Below are positions 5,035 to 5,664 of a DNA stretch of 5,664 nucleotides, piece by piece. Origin of the DNA: JAGMCJ01 sp046761005 (GTDB lineage: Archaea; Thermoplasmatota; Thermoplasmata; RBG-16-68-12; JAGMCJ01); the NCBI GenBank assembly GCA_046761005.1, contig JBHIFI010000091.1, positions 1 through 5,664 of the forward strand. The letters are read 5' to 3'. Under the pieces are notes generated by a model. The model saw only the letters and a list, made by a program, of their open reading frames with translations. It was not told the DNA's origin and searched no databases. The position numbers and the translations under genes are program-made. The number at the start of each line of letters is the position of its first letter. Position 1 is the first letter of the stretch.

Positions 5035-5545
5035 GCCTCTTCTCCTCTGAAGGTTTCTTTCCCAGACTGAACAATCTAAAGAAACTCTTGATACCACTTG
5101 GAAACTCCTTTCTTTCCTCAGGTAATTCCACCTTCTTCAATCGTAATCTTTCCTGAGCCACGCGAGAGCCCATCCTTCTAAGCTCTGCTTCCCAGGCTTC
5201 GAGATCGGACTTTTTCTTGTTCAATATTTCCTCCTTCTTTTTGAGGCCTGGTTCCTTGTTTGCAACAGCCCTCTCCCTTTTTTCTAGGATTTTTCTTCTC
5301 ATTTCTAGGGCGGCCTCGCGCTCGGCCAACTCCTCCATCTTTTTCAGAGTGAGTTTCTCTCTTTGAGCCAGAATCCTCTCTCTTTCCTCTAGCTCCTCCA
5401 TACTTGTTTGCTTCAGACCTCGCATAGAATTCTCGAAAAAAATATACCTGCCGGTACCTAAAAACCTTTCCAATGATTTATTCTTTGAGTCTCCAGCCGC
5501 CTGGAGTTTTTCTACATGCCCTATGAAGGTAACATATCTGTCCAC
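5024..5545 (-). CDS. charged coiled-coil protein with an amphipathic C-terminal segment, function unknown
   Basis: The longest frame is 173 residues from GTG 5545. Residues about 49-140 are a highly charged coiled coil built from Glu/Arg/Lys repeats of the type AEREAALEMRRKILEKRE, with Leu/Met at heptad positions. Residues 150-163 (SGIKSFFRLFSLGK) are short and aromatic/hydrophobic with flanking Lys, possibly an amphipathic helix that touches membrane or partner. The tail PSEEKRQES is disordered. There is no signal peptide, transmembrane helix or enzymatic motif. The start is doubtful. The GTG has no Shine-Dalgarno, residues 1-48 are unlike the rest, and a TATA-like run TATATTTTTTT (5446-5436 on the minus strand) lies inside the frame, about 20 nt before ATG 5425 and 42 nt before ATG 5401. 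A 125-residue protein from ATG 5401 (MEELEERERIL) or a 133-residue one from 5425 is more likely. An in-frame stop upstream of the GTG limits the frame. I do not recognise a named family. Confidence 0.6.
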   Translation of the reverse strand: MDRYVTFIGHVEKLQAAGDSKNKSLERFLGTGRYIFFENSMRGLKQTSMEELEERERILAQREKLTLKKMEELAEREAALEMRRKILEKRERAVANKEPGLKKKEEILNKKKSDLEAWEAELRRMGSRVAQERLRLKKVELPEERKEFPSGIKSFFRLFSLGKKPSEEKRQES

Positions 5546-5664
5546 GCCTGTGTATAGTGGAGAAGGTGGGTAGAGTCCGAAGCGATGTCGATTGTTGAGT
5601 CTTCATGACGAAGCAATTCAGATTGCAGAGACCTCTACCGGAAAAATGGCGTCGTTCATTATCA

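Noticed and set aside
5605..5664. Possible start of a plus-strand gene at ATG 5605 running off the right edge
   Set aside because: Only 20 codons are visible, without a Shine-Dalgarno site or a well-placed TATA box, so it cannot be told from chance.

Overview
The window most likely comes from an archaeon, and I would guess a Thermoplasmatota-like lineage. The glutamyl-tRNA synthetase is of the archaeal/GlnRS-like type, TATA boxes sit about 26 nt upstream of start codons that lack a Shine-Dalgarno site, and one protein has a membrane anchor followed by a cytoplasmic zinc ribbon, a common layout in Euryarchaeota. The phylum is inference; the archaeal assignment is fairly firm.

The left half (about 1-3026) is compact, richer in G+C and well conserved. 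It holds the C-terminal 102 residues of a membrane protein with a zinc-ribbon tail (+), then, convergent after only 17 nt, a full-length glutamyl-tRNA synthetase (-). Next comes a 57-nt divergent intergenic region whose single near-symmetrical TATA box lies at the right distance to serve both flanking genes. Last is an orphan alpha/alpha-toroid protein (+) with QW-like repeats of the terpenoid-cyclase/prenyltransferase fold.

The right half (about 3027-5664) is visibly more A+T-rich and sparse. It contains a class I SAM-dependent methyltransferase of UbiE/PmtA-like type (-) and a charged coiled-coil protein (-), separated by 888 nt without an intact gene. That gap holds a 51-codon fragment starting with a Ras-like P-loop, probably a decayed small GTPase. 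A cluster of short direct and inverted repeats follows it, two of which spell Cys-Pro-Lys and may be the relic of a zinc ribbon. A second gap of 383 nt lies between the toroid gene and the methyltransferase and holds only weak cysteine-rich reading frames.

Apart from the shared promoter joining the synthetase and the toroid gene, I see no operon or multi-gene system. The most useful leads are the bidirectional leaderless promoter, the uncharacterised toroid protein, and the gene-decay zone around 4635-4911.
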